Source of the DNA: Streptomyces lomondensis
Lineage (GTDB): Bacteria; Actinomycetota; Actinomycetes; Streptomycetales; Streptomycetaceae
Direction: 5' to 3'
DNA: 64,000 bases
Assembly: GCF_014651035.1 (NCBI RefSeq)
Contig: NZ_BMWC01000005.1
Coordinates: 62,001 to 126,000 of the forward strand
Shown here: positions 33,990 to 42,902 of the stretch, in pieces
How positions within the stretch are numbered: position 1 is the stretch's first letter
Layout: each line of letters begins with the position of its first letter
Program-made: the position numbers and the translations under genes
The notes under the pieces: generated by a model
Database searches by the model: none
Seen by the model: only the letters and a program-made list of their open reading frames with translations
What the model was told of the DNA's origin: nothing

Positions 33990-34613
33990 TCAGTGGAGCT
34001 TGTCGACGGCGGTGGTGGTCGTCTTCTTGAAGGCGGCCACGGGGGCGTCCCCGAAGTCGCCCATCTGCCCCCACTGCACGACGGTGACGGTCCTGCCGTC
34101 CCGTCCGACGGAGAGCAGGTTGATGTCGGTGGCGCCCCAGGACGTCTCGGTGTGCAGGCCGCGGACGCGCGCGCCCTCCTCGACCGGCAGCGAACCGTAG
34201 TCCCGGCCCTCGGCCTCGACGTCCGGGTCGTTCTCCTCGATGCGGTCGGCGCAGGTGCGGATCAGGTCGTCGTAGTGCTTCGCCAGGGCCTTGGCCAGGG
34301 CGGCTGTGTCCGCCACGACGGTCAGCTGCACGGCGTTGGTGTCCAGGTCGGTGCGGAACTCCCGGTGCCGGTAGTCGTAGGAGGGCACGCCCTCCGTGCT
34401 CACGCAGAAGCCGAGTGCCTCCGGGAACCCCTCGGTGACCGGGCCGGCCGTCCAGTCCGAGGTCGGGTGCGGCGGCAGCTGGGAAGCCGACAGGAACTTC
34501 GGTGCGGCGGCCTTCGGCGCGGCACTCACGGCCGGTGCCGTGAGGACCGTGCCGACCGCGAGGGCGGCGACGGTGAGTGCGGTGAGCGCGCTCGCTCGGA
34601 CGTGCTTGGGCAT
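33990..34613 (-). CDS. Secreted protein, sensor-domain (PknH-like) type
   Basis: 207 residues, ATG 34613 with GGGGGAAC upstream. Clear Sec signal peptide: LTALTVAALAVGTVLTAPAVSAAP, cleavage near residue 32. The mature part begins KFLSASQLPPHPTSDWTAGPVTEG and contains two cysteines (GFCVST and RTCADR) as in the extracellular PknH-like sensor domains of actinobacteria. It contains no enzyme motif. It is divergent from the HTH/transmembrane gene; they share a 233-base control region, and a functional link is plausible. Confidence 0.65.
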   Translation of the reverse strand: MPKHVRASALTALTVAALAVGTVLTAPAVSAAPKAAAPKFLSASQLPPHPTSDWTAGPVTEGFPEALGFCVSTEGVPSYDYRHREFRTDLDTNAVQLTVVADTAALAKALAKHYDDLIRTCADRIEENDPDVEAEGRDYGSLPVEEGARVRGLHTETSWGATDINLLSVGRDGRTVTVVQWGQMGDFGDAPVAAFKKTTTTAVDKLH

Positions 34614-34846
34614 AAGTGTTCCCCCGTGGGTGAATGCGTGGATGGTCGATGCCGCCGCGAGGCCGGCTGGTCGGCCCGGACCTGCTCGGTGCGACACCAG
34701 AAGCATCAGCGGTCACACCGGGCGGACGCAACAGCCCGCGTTCGATCCGGCACGGTGGAACCATCCCAGCCCGTCTGACGTGCAGGTACATGGGGTGCCT
34801 GGGATGCCGTTCCGGGCCGGGTGGAGCTGAGAGGGCGGGGGAAACG

Positions 34847-36187
34847 GTGTCGGTACAGGACGACGTCGACGACGTCGGGGAGTTCGCGGCGCTGCTGAGG
34901 ACGCTGAAGGAACGCACGGACCGCAGTTACGGTTCACTGGCCCGCCGTCTGGCCATGAACACCTCGACCCTGCACCGCTATTGCGCGGGCGATGCGGTCC
35001 CCGTCGACTTCGCTCCCGTGGAGCGCTTCGCCGCCCTGTGCGGGGCGTCCGCGGAGGAACGTCTGGAGCTCCACCGCCGCTGGCTGCTGGCGGTGGCGGC
35101 GCGGCAGCGGCCCCGCACGGCGAGCGCGGCGGGTACGGCCGAGGAGGGCGCGGTCGCCGCCGAGGCGGCGGAGGAAGACGCGGCGGACGCGGCGGACGGC
35201 ACCGCGGTAGGGCAGGAGACGGGCCCGTCCGGCGAGCCCCCGCTCCCCCGCGGCCCCTGGTACCGCCGCAGACGCCTCGCGGTCGGGCTGGCGGCTGCCT
35301 GCGCGTTACTCGCAACTCTCGGAAGCCTCGCCGCGCTGCCGGACGGCCGTCGGACGCCCGCCGACGACCGCGCCCGTGCCGCCGGCCCCTCCGCTGCCGG
35401 CACGACGGAAGCCGAGGCACCGGACCGCCGCACCGCCTCGCCCACACCCGACGACTCCCCCACCGCCGAACGGCCTTCCCCGTCCGCCACCCCCAAGGAA
35501 AAGGAGAAGAAGGAGCCTTCCCCCGCCCCCTCCTCCCGCACCACCCCGCCCACCGGCAAAGCGCCCTCCGGCACACCCCTCACCTGGTCCGCCGACTCCC
35601 AGGCCTGGAACCTCGGCTGCGGTCACGACTACGTCATCGCCAGGCCGCCGAGCCGGGTCGCCCCGCCCCCCGCCCCGCAGGACGCCGGCGTCTGGGCGGC
35701 GGCCCACGGCGCGGTGCACGGCGGCGAGACGATCGTCGAGCTGTCGGTGCAGGGGCGGTCCGACACGGCCGTGGTGCTGCACACGCTCCGCGTGCGCGTG
35801 GTCGGGCGCGCGGCACCCGTCCAGGGAAACGCCTACGCCATGAACCAGGGCTGCGGCGGATCCGTCACCCCCCGCCACTTCACCGTGAACCTGGACAAGG
35901 ACCGCCCCCTCGCCCACGCCGTCCCCGGGAGCGATGCCGGCACGCCGATCCCGGCCGTACGCATGCCGTACCGCGTCTCGGCCCAGGACCCCGAGGTGCT
36001 GCTGGTCACCGCCCGGACGGCAGGCTGCGACTGCCGCTGGTACCTGGAGCTGGACTGGTCCTCCCAGGGCCGCCGGGGCACGGTCCGCATCGACGACGAC
36101 GGCCGCCCGTTCCGCACCAGCGGCATCGAGGGCCTGCCCCGCTACATGTACGACACGTCGGCGCGCCAGTGGACGCCGTACAGCTGA
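34847..36187 (+). CDS. HTH / transmembrane / extracytoplasmic fusion protein with a TTA codon
   Basis: 446 residues from GTG 34847, after GAGGGCGGGGG. The N-terminal HTH region is FAALLRTLKERTDRSYGSLARRLAMNTSTLHRYCAGDAVP, typical of Streptomyces XRE-like proteins. An acidic Ala/Glu linker is followed by one membrane helix around residues 145-168 (LAVGLAAACALLATLGSLAAL). A Pro/Ser/Thr-rich stalk and a C-terminal domain with conserved cysteines (LGCGHDY, NQGCGGS, GCDCRWYLELDW) follow. The topology places DNA binding inside and the domain outside. Leu154 is encoded by TTA (35306-35308), so translation may need bldA tRNA and be developmentally timed. Function unknown. Confidence 0.75.
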   Translation: MSVQDDVDDVGEFAALLRTLKERTDRSYGSLARRLAMNTSTLHRYCAGDAVPVDFAPVERFAALCGASAEERLELHRRWLLAVAARQRPRTASAAGTAEEGAVAAEAAEEDAADAADGTAVGQETGPSGEPPLPRGPWYRRRRLAVGLAAACALLATLGSLAALPDGRRTPADDRARAAGPSAAGTTEAEAPDRRTASPTPDDSPTAERPSPSATPKEKEKKEPSPAPSSRTTPPTGKAPSGTPLTWSADSQAWNLGCGHDYVIARPPSRVAPPPAPQDAGVWAAAHGAVHGGETIVELSVQGRSDTAVVLHTLRVRVVGRAAPVQGNAYAMNQGCGGSVTPRHFTVNLDKDRPLAHAVPGSDAGTPIPAVRMPYRVSAQDPEVLLVTARTAGCDCRWYLELDWSSQGRRGTVRIDDDGRPFRTSGIEGLPRYMYDTSARQWTPYS

Positions 36188-36249
36188 CCGCCTCTGCTGT
36201 CTCTCCAAGAACAAGTGACGTGTCTTCGACTGGGGGCCCGCGACGAGGC

Positions 36250-37992
36250 TTAGGGCCGCGGGACGTTGCGCAGGTTGGAGCGGGCCATCTGGAGCATGCG
36301 GCCGACGCCGCCGTCCAGGACGATCTTGGAGGCGGACAGGGCGAAGCCGGTCACCATCTCGGCCTTGATCTTCGGCGGGATGGACAGGGCGTTGGGGTCG
36401 GTGACGACGTCGACGAGGGCCGGGCCCTTGTGCTGGAAGGCGTCCTTGAGGGCGCCGGCGAGGTCCTTGGGCTTCTCGACGCGCAGGCCGTAGGCGCCGC
36501 AGGCCCGGGCGACGGCGGCGAAGTCGGGGTTCTTGTTGGTGGTGCCGTAGGACGGGAGCCCGGCGACCAGCATCTCCAACTCGACCATGCCGAGGGAGGA
36601 GTTGTTGAAGAGGACGACCTTGACCGGGAGGTCGTACTGCACCAGCGTCAGGAAGTCGCCCATCAGCATGGAGAACCCGCCGTCGCCGGACATCGACACG
36701 ACCTGCCGCTCGCGGTCGGTGAACTGCGCGCCGATCGCCATGGGCAGCGCGTTGGCCATCGAGCCGTGGGAGAAGGAACCGATGACGCGGCGGCGGCCGT
36801 TGGGCGAGATGTAGCGGGCGGCCCAGACGTTGCACATGCCGGTGTCGACGGTGAACACGGCGTCGTCCGCGGCGACTTCGTCGAGCACGGACGCCACGTA
36901 CTCGGGGTGGATCGGCACGTGCTTGTCGACCTTGCGGGTGTACGCCTTCACCACCCCCTCCAGCGCATCCGCGTGCTTCTTCAGCATCCGGTCGAGGAAG
37001 CGGCGGTTCTTCTTCTCCTTGACGCGCGGGATCAGGCAGCGCAGCGTCTCCCGTACGTCGCCCCACACCGCGAGGTCCAGCTTCGAGCGGCGGCCGAGGT
37101 GTTCGGGCCGGACGTCGATCTGGGCGATCTTGACGTCGTCGGGGAGGAAGGCGTTGTAGGGGAAGTCGGTGCCGAGCAGGATCAGCAGGTCGCACTCGTG
37201 GGTGGCCTCGTAGGCGGCGCCGTAGCCGAGCAGGCCGCTCATCCCGACGTCGAAGGGGTTGTCGTACTGGATCCACTCCTTGCCGCGCAGGGCGTGCCCG
37301 ACCGGGGACTTGATCTTCCCGGCGAACTCCATGACCTCGGCGTGCGCGCCCGCCGTGCCGCTGCCGCAGAAGAGGGTGACCTTGTCGGCCTCGTCGATCA
37401 TCTCGACGAGCCGGTCGATCTCGGCGTCGCCGGGGCGGACGGTCGGCCGGGAGGTGACGAGGGCGGTCTCGGCGGCCTGCTCGGGGGCGGGCCGGTCGGC
37501 GATGTCGCCGGGCAGAGTGACCACGCTGACGCCGCTGCGGCCGACGGCGTTCTGGATGGCCGTCTGGAGCAGCCGCGGCATCTGCTGCGGGCTGGAGATC
37601 ATCTCGCTGTAATGGCTGCACTCGGTGAACAGCCGGTCGGGGTGGGTCTCCTGGAAGTAGCCGAGGCCGATCTCGCTGGACGGGATGTGCGAGGCGAGGG
37701 CGAGGACCGGGGCCATGGAGCGGTGGGCGTCGTAGAGGCCGTTGATGAGGTGGAGGTTGCCGGGCCCGCAGGAGCCGGCGCAGGCGGCGAGCCGGCCGGT
37801 GATCTGTGCTTCCGCCCCGGCGGCGAACGCGGCGGTCTCCTCGTGCCGGACGTGGATCCAGTCGATGGCGGAGTTGCGGCGGACGGCGTCGACGACGGGG
37901 TTGAGGCTGTCGCCGACGACGCCGTAGAGGCGTTTGACCCCGGCGCGGGTCAGGATGTCGACGAACTGTTCCGCGACGTTCTGTTTGGCCAT
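36250..37992 (-). CDS. poxB: Pyruvate dehydrogenase (quinone) / pyruvate oxidase-like ThDP enzyme
   Basis: 580 residues, ATG 37992 with GAGGACC upstream. ThDP-dependent enzyme: YGVVGDSLNPVVDAVRR, HVRHEETAAFAAGAEAQITG (catalytic Glu about residue 51), GPGNLHLINGLYDAHRS, ALRGKEWIQYDNPFDVGMSGLLG, SHGSMANALPMAIGAQF and the ThDP motif SGDGGFSMLMGDFLTL...NNSSLGM. PoxB oxidises pyruvate to acetate and CO2 with FAD and a quinone. Normal length. C-terminal membrane-binding peptide of E. coli PoxB not recognisable. It is the only gene in its unit. Confidence 0.88.
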   Translation of the reverse strand: MAKQNVAEQFVDILTRAGVKRLYGVVGDSLNPVVDAVRRNSAIDWIHVRHEETAAFAAGAEAQITGRLAACAGSCGPGNLHLINGLYDAHRSMAPVLALASHIPSSEIGLGYFQETHPDRLFTECSHYSEMISSPQQMPRLLQTAIQNAVGRSGVSVVTLPGDIADRPAPEQAAETALVTSRPTVRPGDAEIDRLVEMIDEADKVTLFCGSGTAGAHAEVMEFAGKIKSPVGHALRGKEWIQYDNPFDVGMSGLLGYGAAYEATHECDLLILLGTDFPYNAFLPDDVKIAQIDVRPEHLGRRSKLDLAVWGDVRETLRCLIPRVKEKKNRRFLDRMLKKHADALEGVVKAYTRKVDKHVPIHPEYVASVLDEVAADDAVFTVDTGMCNVWAARYISPNGRRRVIGSFSHGSMANALPMAIGAQFTDRERQVVSMSGDGGFSMLMGDFLTLVQYDLPVKVVLFNNSSLGMVELEMLVAGLPSYGTTNKNPDFAAVARACGAYGLRVEKPKDLAGALKDAFQHKGPALVDVVTDPNALSIPPKIKAEMVTGFALSASKIVLDGGVGRMLQMARSNLRNVPRP

Positions 37993-38057
37993 GGTCCTCG
38001 TCTGCCCCTTCGGTCTCCTGGATCCCTCCGGGTTCCATCAAGTCACACCGGGCGCGG

Positions 38058-40148
38058 TCACGCCTCCCACACGGCGGCGGCTGTACGGTCGTCGGCATAT
38101 CCCTTGACCCGTACTTGGGAGTCGGCGAGGAAGGCCGCGAGGCCGGGCGGTTCGGGACGGGACCACCGGTCGGCGAGGTACTCACACAGCTCGGGTTCGC
38201 CGCGCAGCGGATCGGCGAGGCCGCTGCTGCACATCAGGAGCGTGTCGCCCGGGCGGGCGACGGAGGTGCGGAAGCGGAAGGGCTCGCGGGGTGGTTCCGG
38301 GGCCGGTTCGTAGGGGCTGGGCGGGGTCGGGATGCCGAGGTCCATGGTGAGCCGGTCGCCCTCGGGGGTCTCGGAGGGCGGCGAGCCGAAGCCCAGGACC
38401 GGTTCGCCCCTGACGTCGGTGACCTGCGGTTCGATGTCCTGCCACTCGCCTTCGCGCAGCCGGAACAGGCCGCCGGGCCCGACGCCGAAGAAGACGCGGG
38501 TACGGCATTCGGGGTCGGCCGGCAGCAGCAGGCAGCGCAGGCCGGCCGCGTACTCCTCCGGGTCGACGCCCTGTTCCGCGGCGCTGGCGCGGAGTTTGCC
38601 GAGGCTGCGGTCGGTGAGGCGGTGCAGGCCGGACTTGAGGTCGCCGCGCCGGCCGGCCCTTATGTCCTCCACGAGCCGGGTGTGACTGCGCCCCACGGCC
38701 CGCCCGATCCAGTGACACGCCTCGGCGGCGGCCCGGTGCGCGCCCGGTGTGGCACGGGCCCCGGTCGCCATCGCCACCAGCAGCAGCGCCTGCTCGCCGG
38801 TGCCGAAGCGGGCGGTGAGCAGCGAGTCCCGGCGCGGTTCCCCCCGGTACCGCGCCGAGTCCCCGCGCAGGGACACGGCCCGCAGCGTGCAGGAGCCGTA
38901 CCGGGCCCCGTCGAGCACGGTGTCCGCGACGAGGTCGTCGAGATCGTCGGGGTCCGCGGGGGGCAGGGCGGTGGGTTCGGCGTCGTAGGTGGGGGGCCGG
39001 GAGCCGACGTGGCCACGGGGCCGGGGGCCGGTGGCGGGGGGCTCGATGCGGGGGCCGGGGTTGTCGGGTGGGGGTTCGGTGGGCGGTGGTTCGGTGGGGG
39101 GTGGTGGTGTGGGCGGCGGGCCGGCGACTGCGGGGAACGCGGCCGTGGCCGGCTCGGCGGCGGCTGCGGAGGGCGCGGCGCCCTGGGGCGACTCGGCCAC
39201 CGCGGCGGGGCGACGGTCCTCGGGGCCCGGCCAGGCGGGAGAAACCGGGGGCGGCGGGGGGACCGCCGGCGGGGCCGGGGGCGTCCGAGGGAGGGAGGGC
39301 GTCGCGGCGGGGGCCTGCCGCGGTTTCTCGGGAGACCCCGGCCCGGACGGCGAGGCGGGAGGTGTCGAGGACACCTGCCCCGGACCTGCCGACGGCCTGG
39401 GAGGCTCGGACGGCCGGGCGGGAGCAGTCGCGGGCGTCTGCCCCGGACCTGCCGATGACCTGGGGGGCTCGGACGGCCGGGCGGGACTCGTCGCGGACAT
39501 CTGCCTCGGACTCTCCGACGGCCGGTCGGGAGCAGCCGCGGGCGCCTGCCCCGGACCTGCCGACGGCCTCGGAGCCCCCGACGACCCGGCGGGCGCAGTC
39601 GCGGACGTCTGCCCCGGACCTGCCGACGGCCTCGGAGCCCCGGACGGCGGGGCTGCGCCGACCCCGGATGGCCCGGACGGCGGGGCTGCGTCGACCCCGG
39701 ATGGCCCGGACGGTGGAGCCGCGCCGCCCCCGGATGGCCGCTCGGGTGGCCGCTCCGCGCGGTCCGGTGGCTTCGTGGGGGTCGGGAACGTCACCGGGCC
39801 CGTGGGCCGGGCGGGCGGGGGTTCCCAGGGGGCGCGCCATGGGGCCCGGTCGGTGGGACGCGGGGCGGCCGGCGCGTCCCGCACGTCGTCGGCCCCGGCC
39901 CTCGGCATCGGGACCACCGGATCCGCTCCCCCGCGGTACGGCCGATCGGTCACCGCGTCCCTGCCGGGACCGGGCCGCTCGTCGCTCGCCGCGGAAGCGC
40001 CCTGGTCGCCCACCGCCCCCGCCGCCGAGGCGAAACGGTCGTCCAGGGAATCGGGGGCCGGTGCGGGGCCCGTGTCGCCGGTGGAGTCGTACAACTGCCC
40101 CCACCAGTCGTCCTCGTGACCGGTGGGCCTTCCCCCCTGCTGGCTCAT
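38058..40148 (-). CDS. PP2C-like phosphatase with proline-rich repeat region
   Basis: 696 residues, ATG 40148. Residues about 1-395 are disordered and extremely rich in Pro, Ala, Ser and Gly. Residues about 395-696 form a PP2C_2-like domain: GARYGSCTLRAVSLRGDSARYRGEPRRDSLLTARFG, LLLVAMATGARA, a long helical segment, and FRTSVARPGDTLLMCSSGLADPL close to the C-terminus, with DDRTAAAVWE at the end. The GDTLLMCSSGLAD and final DD match the PP2C motifs VxLxSDGL and DN. The N-terminal metal aspartates are less clear, so activity is uncertain. Proline repeats could bind SH3/WW-like or kinase partners. Confidence 0.75.
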   Translation of the reverse strand: MSQQGGRPTGHEDDWWGQLYDSTGDTGPAPAPDSLDDRFASAAGAVGDQGASAASDERPGPGRDAVTDRPYRGGADPVVPMPRAGADDVRDAPAAPRPTDRAPWRAPWEPPPARPTGPVTFPTPTKPPDRAERPPERPSGGGAAPPSGPSGVDAAPPSGPSGVGAAPPSGAPRPSAGPGQTSATAPAGSSGAPRPSAGPGQAPAAAPDRPSESPRQMSATSPARPSEPPRSSAGPGQTPATAPARPSEPPRPSAGPGQVSSTPPASPSGPGSPEKPRQAPAATPSLPRTPPAPPAVPPPPPVSPAWPGPEDRRPAAVAESPQGAAPSAAAAEPATAAFPAVAGPPPTPPPPTEPPPTEPPPDNPGPRIEPPATGPRPRGHVGSRPPTYDAEPTALPPADPDDLDDLVADTVLDGARYGSCTLRAVSLRGDSARYRGEPRRDSLLTARFGTGEQALLLVAMATGARATPGAHRAAAEACHWIGRAVGRSHTRLVEDIRAGRRGDLKSGLHRLTDRSLGKLRASAAEQGVDPEEYAAGLRCLLLPADPECRTRVFFGVGPGGLFRLREGEWQDIEPQVTDVRGEPVLGFGSPPSETPEGDRLTMDLGIPTPPSPYEPAPEPPREPFRFRTSVARPGDTLLMCSSGLADPLRGEPELCEYLADRWSRPEPPGLAAFLADSQVRVKGYADDRTAAAVWEA
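39360..39745. repeat. Tandem repeats in the PP2C-like gene
   Basis: Two in-frame repeat families are visible. From about 39360 to 39650 a 63-base unit (21 residues, PRPSAGPGQ...P(A/D)RPSE-like) recurs about five times with one shortened copy. From about 39650 to 39745 a 33-base unit (11 residues, AAPPSGPSGV-like) recurs about three times. Both encode proline-rich linker and are likely length-variable between strains. Confidence 0.75.
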
Positions 40149-40359
40149 GCCCCTAATTGTCCACCGCACGAGCCGGATGAAAACGGTGCTTGTGGAAAAA
40201 CCGGCCCGCCACCCCGCGACGAACGGCACGTCGAGTGAGCCGTAGAACGGCCATCCGATACCGCGGCGCCCCGGGGGCCGCGACCGGCTGACCTGCGGGT
40301 CTGGGGCGCTGCCACGCTCCTGACCTGCGTCTTCTCACGGATTCCGGCAGTCTGGTCAG

Positions 40360-40842
40360 ATGGGAGTGTGGGAGCTCCTGCTGGTCGGGCTGGTCATCCT
40401 GCTCGGTCTGTGCGGAGTGCTGCTGCCCGCGATGCCGGGGTCGTGGCTGGTCTGGGCCGCGGTCCTGTGGTGGGCGCTGCAGGATCCGCAGCCCGTCGCG
40501 TGGTGGGTGCTGGTGGGCGCCACGGTCCTGCTGCTCGTCTCCCAGGCCGTGCGCTGGGCCCTGCCGCCCCGGCGACTGCGCGCGAGCGGCGCCGACGGCC
40601 GCATGCTGGCGTACGCCGGAGCCGGCTCCACCCTCGGCTTCGTCCTGCTCCCCGTGCTCGGCGCGATCCCCGGCTTCCTGGCCGGCCTCTACCTCGCCGA
40701 GCGGCTCCGTCTCGGCCGTCACGGCGACGCGGTCGCGGCCCTGCGCACGGCGATGCGCTCGGGCGGCTCCGGCGTCCTGGCCGAACTGTTCACCTGCCAG
40801 CTGATCGCGGCGGCCTGGGTGGGCGCGGTCTTCTGGGGCTGA
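40360..40842 (+). CDS. DUF456 membrane protein
   Basis: 160 residues, ATG 40360. Four hydrophobic segments: LLLVGLVILLGLCGVLLPAMPGSWLVWAAVLWWAL (two), WWVLVGATVLLLVSQAV, and LGFVLLPVLGAIPGFLAGLY, with the conserved GxxLPAxPG and GxxxGxxLLPVxGxIPG patterns of DUF456. Ends convergently with ogt. No ribosome site, so it may be leaderless. Function unknown. Confidence 0.82.
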   Translation: MGVWELLLVGLVILLGLCGVLLPAMPGSWLVWAAVLWWALQDPQPVAWWVLVGATVLLLVSQAVRWALPPRRLRASGADGRMLAYAGAGSTLGFVLLPVLGAIPGFLAGLYLAERLRLGRHGDAVAALRTAMRSGGSGVLAELFTCQLIAAAWVGAVFWG

Positions 40843-40846
40843 GGCC

Positions 40847-41359
40847 TCAGGGGCGCAGCACACCCTCGTGCGTCAGCAGCCGCACCTTGCGGTCCAGGCC
40901 GCCCGCATAGCCCGTCAGCGCCCCGTCCGCCCCGATCACCCGGTGGCACGGCCGCACCACCAGCAGCGGATTGGCCCCGATCGCCCCGCCGACGGCCCGT
41001 ACGGCCGCCCGGGGCGCTCCGATCCGCGCGGCGATCTCGCCGTAGGTCACGGTCGATCCGTAGGGGATGTCGTCGAGCGCGGCCCAGACCTTCTCCCGGA
41101 AGGCGGTGCCCTCGGTGCGCCAGGTCAGCCGGAACTCCTTCAGTTCCCCGGCGAAGTAGGCGGCGAGCTGCTCCTCGGTCTCGCGGAACGGCCCGGGGTC
41201 GCGCCGCCAGTCGTCCCGCACCTCGCGCCCGCCCTTCTGCCCGGGCACGGACAGCGAGGTCAGTTCGCCGGTCGGGGCGGCGGTGAGGAGCAGCGGCCCG
41301 ACGGGGCTCGCCACGCTCGTCCAATAGGTCGGACTGGACGGATCGGTCACATGGGTCAT
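40847..41359 (-). CDS. ogt: Methylated-DNA--protein-cysteine methyltransferase
   Basis: 170 residues; ATG 41359 with GGAG upstream and an ATGA overlap with the Ada-AlkA gene. The active site VVRPCHRVIG gives Cys138 as methyl acceptor; EGTAFREKVWAALDDIPYG, VTYGEIAARIG and AVGGAIGANP are canonical for the C-terminal DNA-binding domain. Repairs O6-alkylguanine and O4-alkylthymine by irreversible transfer. Coupled to the alkylation glycosylase, forming a two-gene alkylation repair operon. Confidence 0.95.
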   Translation of the reverse strand: MTHVTDPSSPTYWTSVASPVGPLLLTAAPTGELTSLSVPGQKGGREVRDDWRRDPGPFRETEEQLAAYFAGELKEFRLTWRTEGTAFREKVWAALDDIPYGSTVTYGEIAARIGAPRAAVRAVGGAIGANPLLVVRPCHRVIGADGALTGYAGGLDRKVRLLTHEGVLRP

Positions 41360-42795
41360 CGGGACTCCCACTCCCCTGCTGCGCGCAGGTGGTTCAGGGC
41401 GTACGAGCGCCAGGGGCGCCAGCTGTCGGGGACGTCGAGCCCGGGCGGGGCCACGTCCGGGTCGCCGAGGGCGCGGGCGCGGATCTCGGCGACGGTACGG
41501 GCGTCCAGGCCGGGCAGGGCGCGCAGGGCGTCCTCGGCGTCGTCCCGGTCGGCGCCCGGATCCAGGCGTACGGCGTGGTCGGCGAGGGCGGCGGTGAGGG
41601 CGCCGAGGGGGCCGCCGGGCTCGGCCCCGGCGAGGACGGCGGGCTCGGGGAAGAGGTGGGTGAGGGTGCCGCAGGGGGCGTCGAGGGCCTTGCCGTAGCG
41701 CCGTACGAGCCGTTCGGCCTCCGCCGGGCCGACCAGGGCGCGCACGGCGAGTTCCTCCGGGTCGGCGGTGCCCGGCGAGCGCAGCCCGGGCCGGGCGGCG
41801 ACCAGGGGCGCGAGCCTCGGGTCGGCGGCGAGGCGCTCGTCGACGGCGTAGGGGTCGGCGTCGAGGTCGAACAGCCGCCGCAGCCGCTGTACGGCGGTGG
41901 TGAGGTCGCGGAGGTCGGTGAGGTGCAGCCGGACGTCGAGCCAGCCGCCCGGGTGGGCGCCGAGCCCGGTCCGCGCGGTGCCGGGCCGTTCGTCGACGGC
42001 GGCGATGCCGGTGCCGTACGGGAGGCGCAGCGTGCGCCGGTAGGTGCGCGCTCCGGGCGGGCCGCTCACCTCCTCGACACCGGGCACGGCCTCGCGTGCC
42101 AGCAGGTCGAGGACGGGGCCGGCCTGGTAGGGGCCGCGGTGCGCGAGCCGGAGCGGGATGCCGGCGCTCGGGGTGGCCGTACGACGGCCCCGGTCGTTCT
42201 TCGGCGCGGCGGCGCGCAGCTCGCTCGGGGTGGACGCGTACACGGCGCGGATCGTGTCGTTGAACTGCCGCACGCTGGCGAAGCCCGACGCGAACGCGAT
42301 CTCGGTGACCGGCAGCCCGGTGGTCTGGAGCAGGACGCGGGCGGTGTGGGCCCGCTGGGCCCGGGCGAGGGCGACCGGCCCGGCGCCGAGCTCGGCGGTG
42401 AGCTGCCGCTGCACCTGCCGGGCGCTGTAGCCGAGCCGTACGGCGAGACCCGCGACGCCCTCGCGGTCGACGACGCCGTCGGCGATCAGCCGCATGGCGC
42501 GGCCCACCACGTCCGCGCGGACGTTCCACTCGGCGGAGCCGGGCACGGCGTCCGGGCGGCACCGCCGGCAGGCCCGGAAGCCCGAGCCCTGCGCGGCGGC
42601 GGCCGTGGCGAAGAACCGTACGTTGGCCCGCTTCGGGGTGACCGCGGGGCAGCTCGGCCGGCAGTAGATGCCGGTGGTCTCGACGGCGAAGAAGAACACG
42701 CCGTCGAAACGGGCGTCCCGGCTGCGTACGGCCTCGTACCTGGTGTCCTCGTCCGTTTCCTGGTCCGTGTCCTGATCCGTTTCCTGGTCTGTCAC
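41356..42795 (-). CDS. Ada metal-binding / AraC / AlkA tripartite DNA repair protein
   Basis: 479 residues from GTG 42795. Domain order: Ada zinc domain with Cys45, Cys49, Cys76 and Cys79 (YCRPSCPA and RACRRCRP), AraC-type HTH (VAGLAVRLGYSARQVQRQL, VTEIAFASGFASVRQFNDTI), then an AlkA-like 3-methyladenine glycosylase with EDALRALPGLDARTVAEIRARALGDPD as helix-hairpin-helix. A repeated acidic TDQETDQ stretch opens the protein. The Ada domain demethylates phosphotriesters and may activate this operon; the AlkA part excises alkylated bases. The arrangement is well known in actinobacteria. Confidence 0.9.
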   Translation of the reverse strand: MTDQETDQDTDQETDEDTRYEAVRSRDARFDGVFFFAVETTGIYCRPSCPAVTPKRANVRFFATAAAAQGSGFRACRRCRPDAVPGSAEWNVRADVVGRAMRLIADGVVDREGVAGLAVRLGYSARQVQRQLTAELGAGPVALARAQRAHTARVLLQTTGLPVTEIAFASGFASVRQFNDTIRAVYASTPSELRAAAPKNDRGRRTATPSAGIPLRLAHRGPYQAGPVLDLLAREAVPGVEEVSGPPGARTYRRTLRLPYGTGIAAVDERPGTARTGLGAHPGGWLDVRLHLTDLRDLTTAVQRLRRLFDLDADPYAVDERLAADPRLAPLVAARPGLRSPGTADPEELAVRALVGPAEAERLVRRYGKALDAPCGTLTHLFPEPAVLAGAEPGGPLGALTAALADHAVRLDPGADRDDAEDALRALPGLDARTVAEIRARALGDPDVAPPGLDVPDSWRPWRSYALNHLRAAGEWESR

Positions 42796-42902
42796 GGCTC
42801 CAGTCTCCGCCGTCGGCCGGGGTGCTGCTGGCGGAAATCGGACACCGCGATCGGGCACGGGGCCGGGGCCGGCGAGACCCCGGCCGACGGGGCCCGGGGC
42901 CG

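Noticed and set aside
33575..34200. Plus-strand frames between the ATP-binding and secreted-protein genes
   Set aside because: No ribosome site, no recognisable domain, and overlap with a strong terminator and a real minus-strand gene.
39360..39745. 63-bp repeats as a CRISPR or non-coding repeat array
   Set aside because: The units have no unique spacers and encode the proline-rich arm of the PP2C-like protein in one open frame.
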